This document shows positions 10,685-23,989 of a stretch of 64,000 nt of DNA, piece after piece. Origin of the DNA: Cornus controversa (Eukaryota; Streptophyta; Magnoliopsida; Cornales; Cornaceae). The notes below the pieces were generated by a model. It was not told the origin of the DNA. It saw only the letters and a program-made list of their open reading frames with translations, and made no database searches. How positions within the stretch are numbered: position 1 is the stretch's first letter; the number at the start of each line of letters is the position of its first letter. The position numbers were made by a program, and so were the translations under genes. The stretch covers positions 29,540,001-29,604,000 of the forward strand of contig CM048845.1 of the NCBI GenBank assembly GCA_026545225.1. The letters run 5' to 3'.

Positions 10685-11824
10685 CTATCTGGACCGCTCT
10701 TTCATAACAAGAGTCGGTAGTTTTTTTGGACAGAAATTTGAACTACGCGTTCAATGCTAAATTGATTGGCTGGGTCAGCCAATAAGAATTAGGTAGCCAC
10801 GCGGGCATGTTACAGCCGTTCGATTGGGTCAAGGAAAATATTACTTGGTCAAATATTCTTTTAAAAAAGAAAAATGATAAAACAATCGAATCGGTATTAG
10901 TACCGACTGATGTGTCAGTTATTCATTTAAACACTTTGGAGGAGAGAGACATTATCCTTATCCATTACTTATTAAGAGTCCTTGTTGGACACAAGTAATT
11001 AGAGTAAAAAAAAATCAATCGACAAGTGTAACACTACTCAAAAAATATTACTTGGTCAAACACTATATCTACTTTTGGAACAATATAAAATCAATGATTG
11101 TTTAGAAAGAGAGAATACCAAACTTATAATTTTCTTTTGTCTTAATCAAGAGGACTTTAATATGCACAAAAAAATTGCGAGACTAAATTGTAAAAAAGAA
11201 GAAAAAAGACAGAAATTAAAGGAGATGTAGATAGATAGATTAATTAGAAAAGATAAAGAGCAAACAATATTGAGGAAGATGTAAGGTAAGGGAGAAATAA
11301 AGATATTCTGGAGAATATCAAGAAGGACAGTAACTCTGCGGACAGTAACTATGTAAATCAGTTTATTTTTACATAGCATTGTCAATTAATACACAAAATT
11401 TCTATTGTACCCATAAATCATGTTACATGCTTTTAAATTGGTGCTTCAAATTAGAGATCTGTGCTAAACATTAGCACATATATGAGAATTGATTCAATTA
11501 TATAATGTTTGTTGTTTATTGCAGATCTCTCTCTCTCTCTCTTTCTCATTTTCGAACAGTTCCTTGTAGATATTTTAAACTGAATCATACCATGACATAG
11601 TTGTATATAATAACCATTTTTTTTTTTTTTTGTTCTTTTCACAAAATTCTTGTTCTTGTGATTTTATTGTCAAAACAATTAGGACTTTTTATCATCAACA
11701 AGGTAAACTTCAATATTTAAAGGCATTCCAAATTAATTCTACAAAATTACAAAAGGAAAAAAATTCTAAAACTAAACTGAAAGCATACAACACAAAAAGA
11801 AAAATAAAAGAAAAAGTTACTATT

Positions 11825-14800
11825 TGTCACGCCTTGATTTTCGACACCTAGTTAAGAGCGAGAAAAATGGGGGTGTTTAGTCAAGTTCAAGACTCAACTA
11901 CTTGTGTGAGTGAATTTTCAAACTGAAACTTAGTCCATTGGAAAGATGATTCAAAAATACTCTACTTCAAAAAATCACACTCAATTCCAATTTAAACCAA
12001 ATGCTCGTTTGAAGTTTGGACAAAATTATAGCAAAGCTGTGAATAGTAACTACAATTAATCGTAAATGGCATTACGATCAATTATAATTATAATTGATCG
12101 CTGATGTATCGTATTGTGTGCGAAAATTTGCAATTTATATTTACCACTCGTAATAGAACGAATCCTTGAAGGATAGGGCTCTAAGTTGAGGGTGTTGATC
12201 CCATAGAGACTACGTAGGAATAATTCGCTAAAAGTTGAGAGTTGATTCTTGTTTAAATCACAACCATGTGTTGGTTGTCTTCTTACTCTACTTCGAAAGT
12301 ATAAGGATAATTAAAATGCGGAGTTTGAGAGAAGAATAAAAGACTAGGGTTGAACTTCACCACTAGCCTCGTAGTATACCACACTTCTAATAAATTGGGA
12401 GAATTCATGCAATTGTGTACAAAGTGGTGCAAATGGCTTGTGGCCTACAATGCTATCGTTAAGAGGATACATGCAGCTTAAAATACTATAATCCATCTTC
12501 GATACGTGTAAGTTCCCTACCTACCTACTTACCTAAATACCTAATTAACTAAGTGTAGCTAATTTACCATCTCTTAGCATGGACTATGCAAATTGAGCTA
12601 TGCATGTTAAAGTGAAAGTTAGTACCAAGCCATCAAGTGCAGTCCTTATGGAACTGCAAGTGTTTGAAGATCATGTGAGGAAAATAAGCATTCTAAGATC
12701 ATGAAGTATTTGTAAACTTATCTTACTCATAAGGCTCAAGGCAAGGTACATGTACACAAAAATTATATAAAAACCCCAATTCACTAAAGTTAGAACATAA
12801 TTACAAGATTAGGGTTTGTCAAAACCCTAGAGAAGGATTAGTTGATCATGGTGGGTTGGAAACACTCCATAGACAGAGATGATCCCATGCTCAAAATGGT
12901 CTTTAAGGCCTTACAAAGCCCTCTTTGAGACTTTCCCTCTCTAGAACTTCACTTTCTCTTTATAGAATTCTATATATGCTCTCTATTACAAGAATTGTGA
13001 TATATCTAATTATTACATATTTCCTATTTATATACCTGACTTTAGGCTCAAAATATCACTGAATTTCGTCTAAGGCTTCATCCAAGCAAAATTGGACAAG
13101 TGGCAAGTAAAGAAAATATCTTGCAAAAAAAAAATATCTTCTGCAGGATTGGGCAATGCATCTAAGTAGGGACTTCGATGCATCGATCTTTCTTTCTTTT
13201 GCAGTTCTTCAACTCTTCAGCTTCCTGACTCCGGTCTTAACACACTATTCACTATTTCTTGATGTTAAATTTCTATGAAGTACAATCGGACATAGGAACG
13301 CATTCTTGAACTGATAAAGGAGTTGAATTGCACTAAATTCTGAGTTTGAACCTGAAATCATCAAAAACATAAAAACATGTAAAAACTATACAATATATGA
13401 AATTATGAGATTAAAATACATAAGTAAAGGCACGAGAACGTCTAACATTCAATGCTTATCACATCGCACCAAGTATCATAGTCCACTGGTTTGGGGACCA
13501 AATTCTTCAATTCTTGGCTCTAAAACCTCAAAAAAAATCACCATCTATTGTATTTTAGATTACGATTGATCGTAATAATACGATCTATCATAATTAGGAT
13601 TACGATCAATTGTTATTCCTCCTAACATAAATTTTTAATTTCCTACTTGATAGATATCATGTCCAAGACTCATCCCTTAACATACACACATTCTCAATAA
13701 TTCCATACACCTCTAATTTCATAAATTATAATTAAACATCACTAAAAACGGAATCTAATCTGACATAAATACATGAAAACCAAAGTACAAGTTATCCATC
13801 CAAATAACATACACACTTTCATGTCCCATTACACTTCCTTTTTAAATGTCAAACACGACACATACAAGCATAATTATACATAAACCAAAATGTCACTGAG
13901 TGCTCCAACCTTAGCAACTTTAAGTCTTATCCATAGCCGGTGCCTTATCTATAAAAATTGTTGGGGGAAAGAAGTGATCGATCACGTGCTCAATAGAAAT
14001 GCTCAAACCAACCTAAGCACCAACTCGACGCTGACGTACATGAAATGCAATCATGGCATCCCTGTCAACTACATGGCATACTCACAATGCTCATGCTATT
14101 AATAATACAAATAATCAAGTTTTGTCATTCGACAACGCTTAAACCACCATAGGTAATATGTCATTCACCACGACAATCTCAAATCAAACAATCTCAAACC
14201 AAGCTCTTCAACATGAATTCAAAATTCAATCATAAAATTTAACCACCAAGTCAAATGTTTAAACTCTACCAATTTTTTTCTTTGGGAGTATATCAAAATG
14301 AAAGCTGTTAATTTCATACACCAACACAAGTTGTCACCAATAGAAATGTGTCAATTGGTGAAAACAAAAGTGAGTTATAGCCAATTGAAATCTGTAAATT
14401 GGGGACCCAATTCCACCGTACCACACGTACAATTATAACACATTGATTCAACCTTATCAATAATTAATCCATTCCATTCCAAGTACATCATAAGCTAATT
14501 GTATCATGCTAAGGTGATCCTAACGGACTTCATGCATTCTCATGTCAACATATACAACATGTATGCTCAAACAATAACTGTAACACACACTTAGGCAAAT
14601 ATTCACATGCCAAAACCATCATTTATCATCTATAACACCCACATACATCACATACATCATATATTTCATATGAAGAACACACAAAACTCAAATTTAGCAT
14701 ATATAACACCAATATACATCACATACATCATATATATCATATGAAAAACACATCTAGCATGCATATACAAGAAGAAAACTCAAAGACTCAACTTTTTACT

Positions 14801-15470
14801 TCTCAAAAACATGCTAATACAATTATAAACCACAGAGAAACTTAAAGAATCAATGTTAGGAAGGAGACAACACCCCTACCTCAAGTTTGCAGGTTTTTCT
14901 AGCAAAATCCTAGAAATCCTCAAACTTCAAATTCACCAAAATTAAACTTTATTCAGGTCAAAACATTGTCCTCATCCTATAGAACGATCCGTTCTTCACC
15001 GGCACCTTTCAAATCCCATTTTTAGGGTTTCAAAATGAAGAGAGAATGAATAAAAGATGAAGAGGAAGGGAGAAGAGAGGAGCCGGCCCTTGTGGTCTGC
15101 AAGAGATGGAGAAAAAATCTCAGCACCTTGATATTTATAATATGTGTAGCGCGAAATGACCAAAATTAAAGTACCTTCCTGACTTTCGTTTTCGATTCTG
15201 GAAGCAGTTACGGCTCCGAAATTCATTATACATTTTTTCTAATCTCTTAACTAGCCCAAAACCAAAAATAAACTTTCCTGAAATTTTTTTGATTTGCCCG
15301 GGCCCACCCGACTCGCATCCCTGACTCCGTCGACCTAAAAATTTCAAATTGAGTCAAATGATTTGAAAACTTCCTCTGACCTCAAAACTAGTCCTCGTAT
15401 ATGTAATTCATATTGAAAACATGTGCAAATCCATTAATGATCATTTTAGGGAAAAAATTAGGTCTTTACA
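11825..15470 (-). mobile_element. Solo LTR, Ty3/Gypsy, interrupted by a nested solo LTR
   Basis: On the minus strand it begins TGTAAAGACC (compare TGTAGAGACC at 23923) and ends with a TGACA terminus at 11825. Near-matching 5-bp flanks (CTATT left, CTATC right) support insertion followed by LTR-LTR recombination. Without the insert it is about 2.3 kb, like its relatives. It keeps the ACGAT-type dyads (12070-12115, 13555-13620) and the segment around 13930-14100 shared with 31540-31640. No coding region. An old fossil. Confidence 0.7.
12115..13461 (-). mobile_element. Nested solo LTR of the TGATAAG (Athila/Tat-like) type
   Basis: On the minus strand it begins TGATAAGCATTGAATG, with GATTTCAGG downstream, and near its end has the GTCTCTATGGGATCAACACC stretch that resembles the CTCTGTGG(A/G)TTCGACCC segment near the 3' end of such LTRs. 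The same architecture is seen in the LTRs at 19130 and 58568. The exact right border is uncertain by a few bases, and a clean target duplication could not be fixed. No internal sequence. Confidence 0.6.
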
Positions 15471-15610
15471 CTATCACCACTAGCATTGAAGGAGTTTAAT
15501 GGTTCATCGAGTTTTAATAATTCTTCAATGCTTCCCGTGCTAACAAGATCAATTACTTTGTTCAACTCAGTCATTTATTCATTTTTTAGATCTTCCATTG
15601 TTATTACAAA
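15471..15610 (-). other. Possible exon remnant cut by the solo LTR
   Basis: Minus-strand reading gives a short frame TELNKVIDLVSTGSIEELLK then LDEPLNSFNASGD, running up to the LTR insertion point. It is preceded by another short ATG frame that ends in a stop. The composition looks like real coding sequence but it is too short to assign. The region 15611-16565 beyond is AT-rich without recognisable features; a minus ORF at 15952-16194 has no clear homology. Confidence 0.2.
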
Positions 15611-16565
15611 TATCAATATCAAAGTAGAGAGAGTTGAGAGAGGCTAGAAGCACAAACAAAAAGGAGAGAGTTAAGAAAGTACAAAGGAGATCGAAAATGT
15701 TAATTGGAGAGGGAGAAGAAAAATCGTTCCATAACTAAAAGGGTAGTTGTGGCATTTGAGGAAAAGTAATCATTTGTTTATGAAATTATGGTCAAAAGTG
15801 TCATTTTCTTTAATATTGGGGTGCAATCGTAGAAAAGAAGAGTGCAAATATCCTCCCTAATTTAAATTGAGTCAAACTTGGTAATTTAAATTCTGCTTCT
15901 GTTGGAGATTCAATCTAACTCAATCTTTTACCAAATCAAATTCTAATATCTTCAAATAAATTGGTCTGACCAATCTGTGTAACCGAATCCCCTAAGCTTT
16001 AGCTTCCACGTCCAGTGTAACATTAAATAACAATGGATCCCTTTAAAGTTGCAACAACAAACAAATATTCTGCCATGTGTCATCATCCACATCATATTTT
16101 TGATGTTCAAATATAGTGCATGTGTTGCCTTATCAGACCTCTTCAAAGTGCCAACATAGAAACTACGTGTTACATCATGTTTGAGTGTCAACAATTTGAG
16201 AAATTAGTGTATAAAGGATTTTGATATATTATCTTCTTACAGATTGAGATAAATTTTAATTTTTTAATTTCAATTGATTATTAATTGAGAATTTACTTTA
16301 GCACTAAAGTAAGAAATTCTCCACCAATCTCACAATGACGGAAGCCTCAGTGCACTCAATTTGCTCTTTTACTCTTATAGCTACTATATTATTATCCATT
16401 TAACACATAAGAATAGTATATAGTCTGTTGTAATGAGTATAGGACAATATAATCACATTTTCAAATTTGCTATATGATATCATTTATCTTAAATAATACA
16501 TTTACAACATACTTTTTAGGGATAGTGGTGTCATTATTTTTTTCCCCAAAGCAAGAAAATATTAC

Positions 16566-17913
16566 TGTGAGTTGCACGGTGCGGAAGTGGCTGCGAAAGT
16601 TAGATTTAAACCCTAGAGGGGGTGATTAGGTTTACTCACTTTTTGCTTGATCGTTCAGATTATCCAATTTTAAGTCCAATTAAAATTAAAGCAATCGCAC
16701 AGAGCAAGTAAATAAATAACGTGCAGTAAAGTAAGGAATGCACTAGATATACATGGAAAACCCAGATTGAAAAAAAAATCATAGGTGAGGCTTTGTAGCC
16801 TCGGAGAACAAATCCACTATTGTCGAAGCAAAGTACAATAGACTCTGTCTCATACTCACACCCACTCTACTCTGACAAGAACTTGATGCAGAACACTTTA
16901 GGCTTACTATTGCGACTACCTCATCCAATTACTGCAGATTCCCGGTTAATGTCAATATCCTTGCAGAAGGGTAACTGGAAGAACACGAACACTCAACAAG
17001 TATTTTGTCCCTTTCGTAGCACGATCTTCTTCTCCTTCCTCACCAACGAACAGTTGTAGAAGAAACCAATCTAGTAACTTGATCACGAAGAAATCTTCAA
17101 TGCAGTCTTCAAACAGTTGATCAAACAAAGAGAGACACCCTAAATCACTCAGTGAATATGTGTGTGCTCTCAAAAATATAAACAAAGAATTGAGGGAAAA
17201 ATTCTCTACTAGAAAAATATCTCAATGCTTTCTCTCTCTTGAATATAAATTTCTTGTATGTTGAAAGCGTTGTAGAAAAGCACAATGAGAGAGAAACCAT
17301 ATGAGGTTTTTATAGAGATTAAAACTTTAATTTTTATTTAAAAATCAATAAAAATCTAGTCCCAATGTTTAAGGAAATTTTAAAGTCAAATTTGGCTCAA
17401 AACAAAACTCTAGAAAGCAAATCCACAAAACAGAAGCCTTGGACGGGTCCAGCCTTCACTTAGACGGGTCCAGGTCCTATAGCAATCTCATATTGAGGCT
17501 GAGACCTCATAGACAGGTCCAGTTTAAACCTTGGACCGGTCTAACCTTGAATACTTCCAAATTTTGCTTAAAACTGCTTTATTCAAGGTCCGAACCTCCC
17601 GGTTTGAAATATATGTGTTCTCACCACTTTACCTAGACTACATGACTCTCATATGTGATCAACGATGTCCTCATGCAATCGGTATCATCCAAAAATTTCA
17701 AATGATCAAATCCTTGTTCAAATCATTGATGACTTCTTCCGAAGATTCAAGTTTTATCATTTGAAGAACATTTACATGGTTGGTGTAAAACTTCATGGTC
17801 ACTTTGAGACTTCAATTACATGATCAATGATAAGAATATAAATCAATGATTACAACTCAATCATGTTCTAGTTTTGACACCAAAGATTACCAATTACCAA
17901 AATATACGTCACA
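16566..17913 (-). mobile_element. Solo LTR, Ty1/Copia family C1
   Basis: On the minus strand it starts TGTGACGTATATTTTGG and ends GCAACTCACA. It is 1348 bp and matches the LTR at 33992-35386 and the nested copy at 26712-28057 throughout (shared signposts: ATTGAAGTCTCAAAGTGA, GGTTTCTTCTACAACTGTTC, CGTGCTACGAAAGGGAC). Flanks ATTAC/ATTTC are a probable 5-bp target duplication. No primer site or gag adjoins it, so it is a recombined remnant. Confidence 0.8.
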
Positions 17914-17930
17914 ATTTCTGAATAGGCAAG

Positions 17931-18960
17931 TCAGTTACACTGCTCCACAACATCCATCAAAACAGAAGGAAAAAATGAGGTAAACTCAACTTCAACCTTC
18001 ACATTCATAGCGTATTTAGCAAAAATATGAGCAGCAGTATTGGCCTCCCTGGGAAGATATCTAACATAAACCTCATCCGAAATCTCAACCCAACATTGGA
18101 CATCCTCAATCAACTATATCATCAAAATTAGACAAACTTGAAGGCCATTAACAATATCCACCACATTTTTGGCATCAGATTAAAAAATAACATAATGAAA
18201 GCTCTGATCTTTTACCTTAACCATGGCATGTCTCAACACATAGGCTTCCCCAATCGTGGGATCAGATAATTACCTCGAGTAAAATGTAGCAGAAAAAACT
18301 ACCCACCCTCTGTGATCTCTAACAACCAGACCACCAACTTCACGAGAGTATGAGTTAACAACTGCATCCACATTTGCTTTCAACCAACCCCAATTAGGCT
18401 TTAACCATCACACACACAAGGGAGAGGAAATATAAAAGAACAAACCAGAAGAAGCAGAGGAGTTTGAGAGAACATCATAGAACTCCAAAAATTGATAAAC
18501 AATAATTTCAACAATCTTTTGATTTGGCCAACAACCTTCCCCAAACATAGCATCATTCTGAGATTTCCAGATATACTAACACAAATTCGTAGCAATACTA
18601 ATAATAATATCTTTATCTTTCAATTCATCCCATGAATGTACTAAATTCATCCACCATTCATTCCAAGTACATCCCAATATGGAAGACACTTCAAATCTTA
18701 AAGGACTACCTCGCCAAACCTTTGATGCAATAGAACAGTCACAAAGAAGGTGTTTCAAAGTCTCTATATCCCTACCACATACCTTACAAATCCCTTCCAT
18801 GGACATACCTCTTTTAATCAGTTGATCCAAAGTTGTGATTCAACCATGTATACATATCTCCAGATAAAATGCTTGATTTTAGGCTTCACCTTCATCTTCT
18901 ATATTTGTGGCCAAAAACTTGCAATTTCCCTCATTGCATTGTTTTCTTCCTAATTAAACA
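17931..18960 (-). pseudogene. LINE-type / RNase H-like protein fragment (zf-RVT plus RNase H)
   Basis: Minus-strand frames give, in order, a zf-RVT domain (about 18960-18576: VKPKIKHFIWRY, then GICKVCGRDIETLKHLLCDC and VWRG) and an RNase H-like region (about 18400-17931: GWLKANVDA, GGLVVRDHRGWV, then YVRYLPREANTAAHIFAKYA). This is the C-terminal half of the plant LINE-derived family related to At1g65750. Reading requires several frame changes and stops are present (for example after NLC at 18576), so it is dead. The reverse transcriptase and endonuclease are absent. The solo Copia LTR lies at its 3' side and a Gypsy LTR fragment at its 5' side. Confidence 0.7.
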
Positions 18961-18997
18961 CAACAAATGGGTGACCCCTCTTCAACTATAATGCCAT

Positions 18998-20622
18998 TGT
19001 CACACCCCGATTCCTGCCGCCCAGAAACTGAGGTGTGATTAATTTACCGAGCCACACTTCGAATCACAATCCTTCTTGATATCATATTTTTATACCATTA
19101 CTTCACCTCAATAGTCTAACTAAAGGTAATGATAAGTGTACAAAACTTGCTATTTTATATCATAAAATAATTTTTTAATTAATCTTTTATTTTATTTAAA
19201 TGTTCTTATCTTTGCATTTTATGTTTTATAGGAGTTGATTTCCAAATAAGAAGAAAAGCAGCAAAAGAGGGCTAAAAAGGATATATATAGCCAAAGATGA
19301 ACATAAGAAGAATTGTATAAGAGATGGTATTCTGTGCAATCTACTTCACAAGAGGTCTCAAGTTCAAAACTTTGCAAAATATTTTTTACACGGCCACGTC
19401 TGCAGTCCAGAATTGAAATTAAAGATATGGAGATCAAATATTAGTTATTTAAATTCAAAATTTTGTATTTTGAATTTTCGTTTTTGAATTTTGTATTTTG
19501 AATTTTTTATTTCAAATTTTGTATTTTGAATTTTTATTTTTGAATTTTAATTTTTCCCACCTAAACCATTCCCCTCTAACTCTATAAATAGGGGGTCTTA
19601 GGGGATGGTGAAGGGAGTTAGAAAATTGTAGAGAAATTATAGAAAAAAAAATAGTGTAATTATTTTATTGATTCAATGAAGAATAGTAGTTTCATTTCTA
19701 TTTGTTTGTTTTCTGTTAATATGCAACCGTAAGCATCCTTCTCAAGGGAGTGATGAAGCCACCATGGTTGAAGTATAAGTAAATTGTTTTATTTTCTTGT
19801 CTACTTTTTCCTCCCAAGAGCATTCTTCTACTCTTCTATTCTGAAATTTTATTTTCTAAAATTAGAGGGAGGATTCTTCGTGTTTGCCAAATAATGGTAA
19901 TTTGAAGAATGCCTATCTCTGTTTACCTAGCCAATATGTATCAGATTAAGTAAAGAAATGTCTCTCTCATATATAATCAAGTCATTCTTTTTTATTCCAT
20001 ATTTTCCTTCATCTTTCCAAGTTCTAATTGGATTGGTGAAGTGTATTGATTATTGGAGGAAAAACTAGATAAGAATATTTAAAAACTTTATTTATATGGA
20101 TCCATGGTGGTGAATTCTATTTCTTTGAGATTTGTCACATCATTTGATCAAAGACATTTAATATTAGTTTTTGTTATTATAAAAAAATTAGAATTTTATT
20201 TTTAAATATTCATTTTTCATCTCAAGAGATTTAGGTTTTGAATTTTAGACTTGTTACTGATTCTCACTTGAGAGTGGTTCGACCCTGCTTATTACTATAC
20301 AATTTTTAGTAGAGTTTTTGCAGGTTTTATTTTTGTACGAAGTGTAGAGAAGCAACGACAAACATTCATTATTTTACACTCGTCAGGTACCATGCTCTGA
20401 TACCATGTTGTCAGGCCTGGATTTTTGACTCCCAAAAACTGAGGGCGAACAGTGAAAGTTCCATCTGGTTCACACCCATGAACCATTCAATTCTAGAACT
20501 TAACTTCCTATGTGTTTGGAAACTCAGTGTGATACTTAGTCCATTTGAAATACAATCCAAATATACTCAATTTATAAAAAAAAATGCTCAAATCTGAGCT
20601 CAAACAAAGAAGTTACGCCCGA
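18998..20622 (-). mobile_element. Partial Gypsy LTR with internal primer-site module (family G1)
   Basis: From 20622 to 20409 on the minus strand this is the 3' end of a G1 LTR. It is followed by a primer-site motif TGGTATCAGAGC (20394-20405) and a roughly 150-bp module ending GGGGTGTGACA at 18998. The module is split by a solo LTR. It abuts gag sequence of the neighbouring element at about 20622, which looks like an illegitimate junction. It is a fragment, not a whole element. Confidence 0.65.
19130..20385 (+). mobile_element. Nested solo LTR of the TGATAAG (Athila/Tat-like) type
   Basis: Begins TGATAAGTGTACAAAACT and ends ACACTCGTCA, 1256 bp, with GTTCGACCCTGCTTATTACT near the 3' end. Flanking 5-mers GGTAA and GGTAC, and the uninterrupted counterpart at 21478-21488, show precise insertion with a target duplication. 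No coding capacity. Confidence 0.8.
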
Positions 20623-21105
20623 TGTGAACTTGGTCCCAAATTCCATCACTGTCATGTTGCCTTGTTTCAACTCATAGAATTCTTGACTTAAATTTTCTTT
20701 CACCGTCACCGAAAAGTATTTCTTGAAAAAGATCGCTTGGAACATACCCCAATCCATCACCTCGATGTCATAGTAGTTCCTAATGAACTTCCACCAATGG
20801 TTGGCCTCACCCGTAAGATGATGCGCAACCACTTTCACTGACAAATCTTCCTCTACCTCTAGAGCAGTAAGGAGTTTAACCATGTTGTCTAACCAATTCT
20901 TAGCTACCATGGGTCGGACCCCCTAGCATACGATGGCGGATTATGTTTCTTACCATTGTTCAACGCCACCATCATTCTACTAGGAACGGCTCTAGGTGCA
21001 GCCTGATTCTCCCCTTCTGTTTCCCTCGCAATTTACTGCATAGTAGCGACTATGTCATGTATAAACTGTTCTCCATGAGCTCTACATAGAGGCATCTTGC
21101 TATAC
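20623..21105 (-). pseudogene. Gypsy gag N-terminal part (second unit)
   Basis: Retrotransposon gag motif with WLDNMVKLLTALEVEEDLSV, HHLTGEANHWW and YFSVTVKENLSQEFYELKQG, the capsid-like core of a Tekay-type gag. It is a fossil fragment, partial and joined at its 3' side to LTR sequence. It parallels the fuller gag at 29300-29889. Confidence 0.75.
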
Positions 21106-21356
21106 ATAGATAATAAGATGGTTCAATTCTAAAACATGCATGTTCATACAACTCTAATCATGCTTTCACAATGTCATATCAAGTCGTTCCACAGTTTTCT
21201 TGCTATAAAGACGTAAGCATATAATTATGTTACACATAAGCAATTTACAACTTCAAATATAAATCTTTATGTTTCCATCCTTGACCTCAAGTGATCAAAA
21301 AATCAAATTTCACCTTTCGTCCATAGGCTTTCGAATCTAATGCTCTGATATCATGT

Positions 21357-23923
21357 TGTCACACCCCGATACTTGTCATGCGGAAATCGAGGTGTGATTA
21401 ATTTACCAAGCCACACTTCGAATCACAATCCTTCTTGATATCATATTTTGATACCATTACTTCACCTTAATAATCTCACTAAGGTACCATGCTCTGATAC
21501 CAAGTTGTCATGCCCCGATTTCCAACTCCCGAAAACTGAGGCTGAACAGTAAAAATTCCACCCGGTTCACACTCATGAACCATTCAATTCTAGAACTTAA
21601 CTTCCTGTGTGTTTGGAGCCTTAATGTGATACTTAGTCTATTTGAAAGGGAATCCAAAAATACTCGATTTTAAAAAATCCACGCTCAAATCCTAGCTAAA
21701 ACAAAGAACTTACGCCTGATTGAAATTTGGACCAATTTCTGAGCTTGCTCATAATTACAAGGGCAATTTCGTCTATTAAATTCTAACGAACTACCTCAAC
21801 CACTAAATCAACGTGGAATCATAATTACTTACATACGTTTACTTATGTATGACTTAACCTCAATAATCCATTGTGGCCCCACACGTGGCCACACATTGCA
21901 TCCCTAAATAATTTTTCAATTATATCTCAACAATCCACCAAGCCACACATTACGATGCATTGTAATATTGGTTACGATACATCGTTTTTACGATGTATCA
22001 GACAAGATGCGTAACATCCTGCGAAATTCACTAGAATCCCACTCAAAACACTCAACAATTTACGATGCATCGTTATTAGGTTTACGATACATCACGATAT
22101 CATGATGCATCGTAATGGGGATTACGATGCATTGTAATCACTCACTCTGCTACATTAGCAAATCCACCACGTGATTACAACAATCATTCTCCTTCCAATT
22201 CATTATCCTAAACATACAATCATAGAATTATAATTATCATTTTTACACATCTCAAGCATCCACAAAGTGGTAATTCATCACAATTGGATTCCACCTCTTA
22301 CACTTGGAACACAAAAATGATAATCCATGCATTTTATACATATACTCCAAAAACCATCAATTTTACACGTTCCCATTATCCATCCATCAATATCATTAGA
22401 TACATAAGAGAGTCCACAAATATTACAACTTATTCATGACTAAGATTGAAAATCTCTATCATCATACACAAGTTCTATTTCATACAGTTAAACATATAAG
22501 CATTCAAGATATTTACACTTTTTCAGTCATAATCCAATACATAGCCATGATTGATCCATTCCGATGATCATGTGGTGTTGGACCACTTCGATGACACCAA
22601 AGTGTTAGTCAACTCCGAAGACACTCGTGTGATGGGGTAACTCTAACAGTCACACAATCAAGGTCTTATATATGCCTTACACTTATGATTGGGCAACTCC
22701 GATGATCACTATACTTAGGGTATGATTAGGCCTCTCTGACGATTATCCCTTTGGGGGTATTCTCACTAATTCAAACACATGGTTGGCTCTCTCTGAATAT
22801 TCATGTACATCATACTTGGACAACACTCCGACAATTTCGTATACATGCTCACAAAACACATGTACTACACGAAGCATATAGTTCTCATGTTCTTTAATGC
22901 ATATTCTTGCTACTTTAGCTCTAGCATGCATTCATCCACATCTATCTCATATAATAGCAAATATGCCACAATTCATACATATCAATCACATATGAATTTT
23001 AATCATTTTATAGTAATAGATGCTCTCATTCAACCTACATTACATGTATAAGAACATAATTCATCACATATCATGAATTAACCAACTTTAGCATGCAAGA
23101 TCACACAATGTGAAGAGAGGAAGGAAAATAACTCAACTCCCACCCCTCACCCATACATGCTAGCACACCTTACACTATCCCAACTTCACCCATACCCTAG
23201 AATCGACAACTCAGAGGGAAGAAACACCCCTACCTCAAGTTTGGAAGCCTTCCAAGCAATCTCCAAAAATCACCAAACTCCAAGTTTGTCCAAAGTGAAA
23301 TTTCTCTCCGTGGAACCATAGATCGGGATAAGGAGAAAAAAATTTCCTTCTTGGTCGAAGCCTGAATCCAAACTTCACTCACCCTCAATTTTTTGGAATT
23401 CTCTAAATGGGGACTTTGAAGCAACTAAAGTGAAGAGGAATGATAGAGAAGAAGGTTGGAGAAGAAGGAGAGCTTTTGAGAGCATCAATGACAGATTTAT
23501 GTATCTATACATTCTCTTCCAGCCATATACATATAGTGTAATGACATCTCACCAAGGGCAAATGACCATTTTGCCCTTAAGTCATTTAACGTACCTTCTT
23601 GGGCTCTGTTTTCAATTCTGAAAGTTCCTACAGCCTCGAAATCACTTTATTAACTCATTAAATATTTCATCTAGCTCAAAATTAAAATTGATTATTTTTT
23701 GAAAATTTTTCAGATTCCCGGGCTTACTCGGACCACATCCCGGGGCCCCGTTTGACCAAAAAGTCAAACTTTTCTAAATGTTTCAAAAACTTTTCAAAAT
23801 CTTCATACCACTTCCCAAATGTGTTTCCCACGCTTAAAACATACCAAAACATCATAAAAATGCATTTATGATAATTATGATGCATAAAAAGATAATCGAC
23901 CAAAATTGGTCGCGGTCTCTACA
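21357..23923 (-). repeat. LTR of Gypsy locus G1
   Basis: Minus-strand start TGTAGAGACCGCGACC, right after the purine tract AAAGGTGGGGAGG. Two possible 3' ends exist: GGGGCATGACA (21506) and, 149 bp further, GGGGTGTGACA (21357), each followed by a TGRTATCAGAGC primer-site motif (21491-21502 and about 21341-21352). It carries the palindrome cluster 21949-22138 and a GATGA/TCCGA module near 22560-22760. The LTR is followed by gag, so it is shared by two tandem element bodies. Confidence 0.75.
21949..22138. repeat. Cluster of ACGATGCATCGT-type palindromes
   Basis: Six to seven near-dyads of the form TTACGATGCATCGTAA occur within 190 bp (about 21949, 21972, 21987, 22060, 22082, 22103, 22121). The same cluster occurs in the partner LTR at 30722-30905 and, with a different core, at 12070-12115 and 13555-13620. 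Confidence 0.7.
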
Positions 23924-23989
23924 ACCTCCCCACCTTTAAGGAATTTTGTCCTTAAAATTAGTAACATACCTACAGTGGTAAACAATTCG

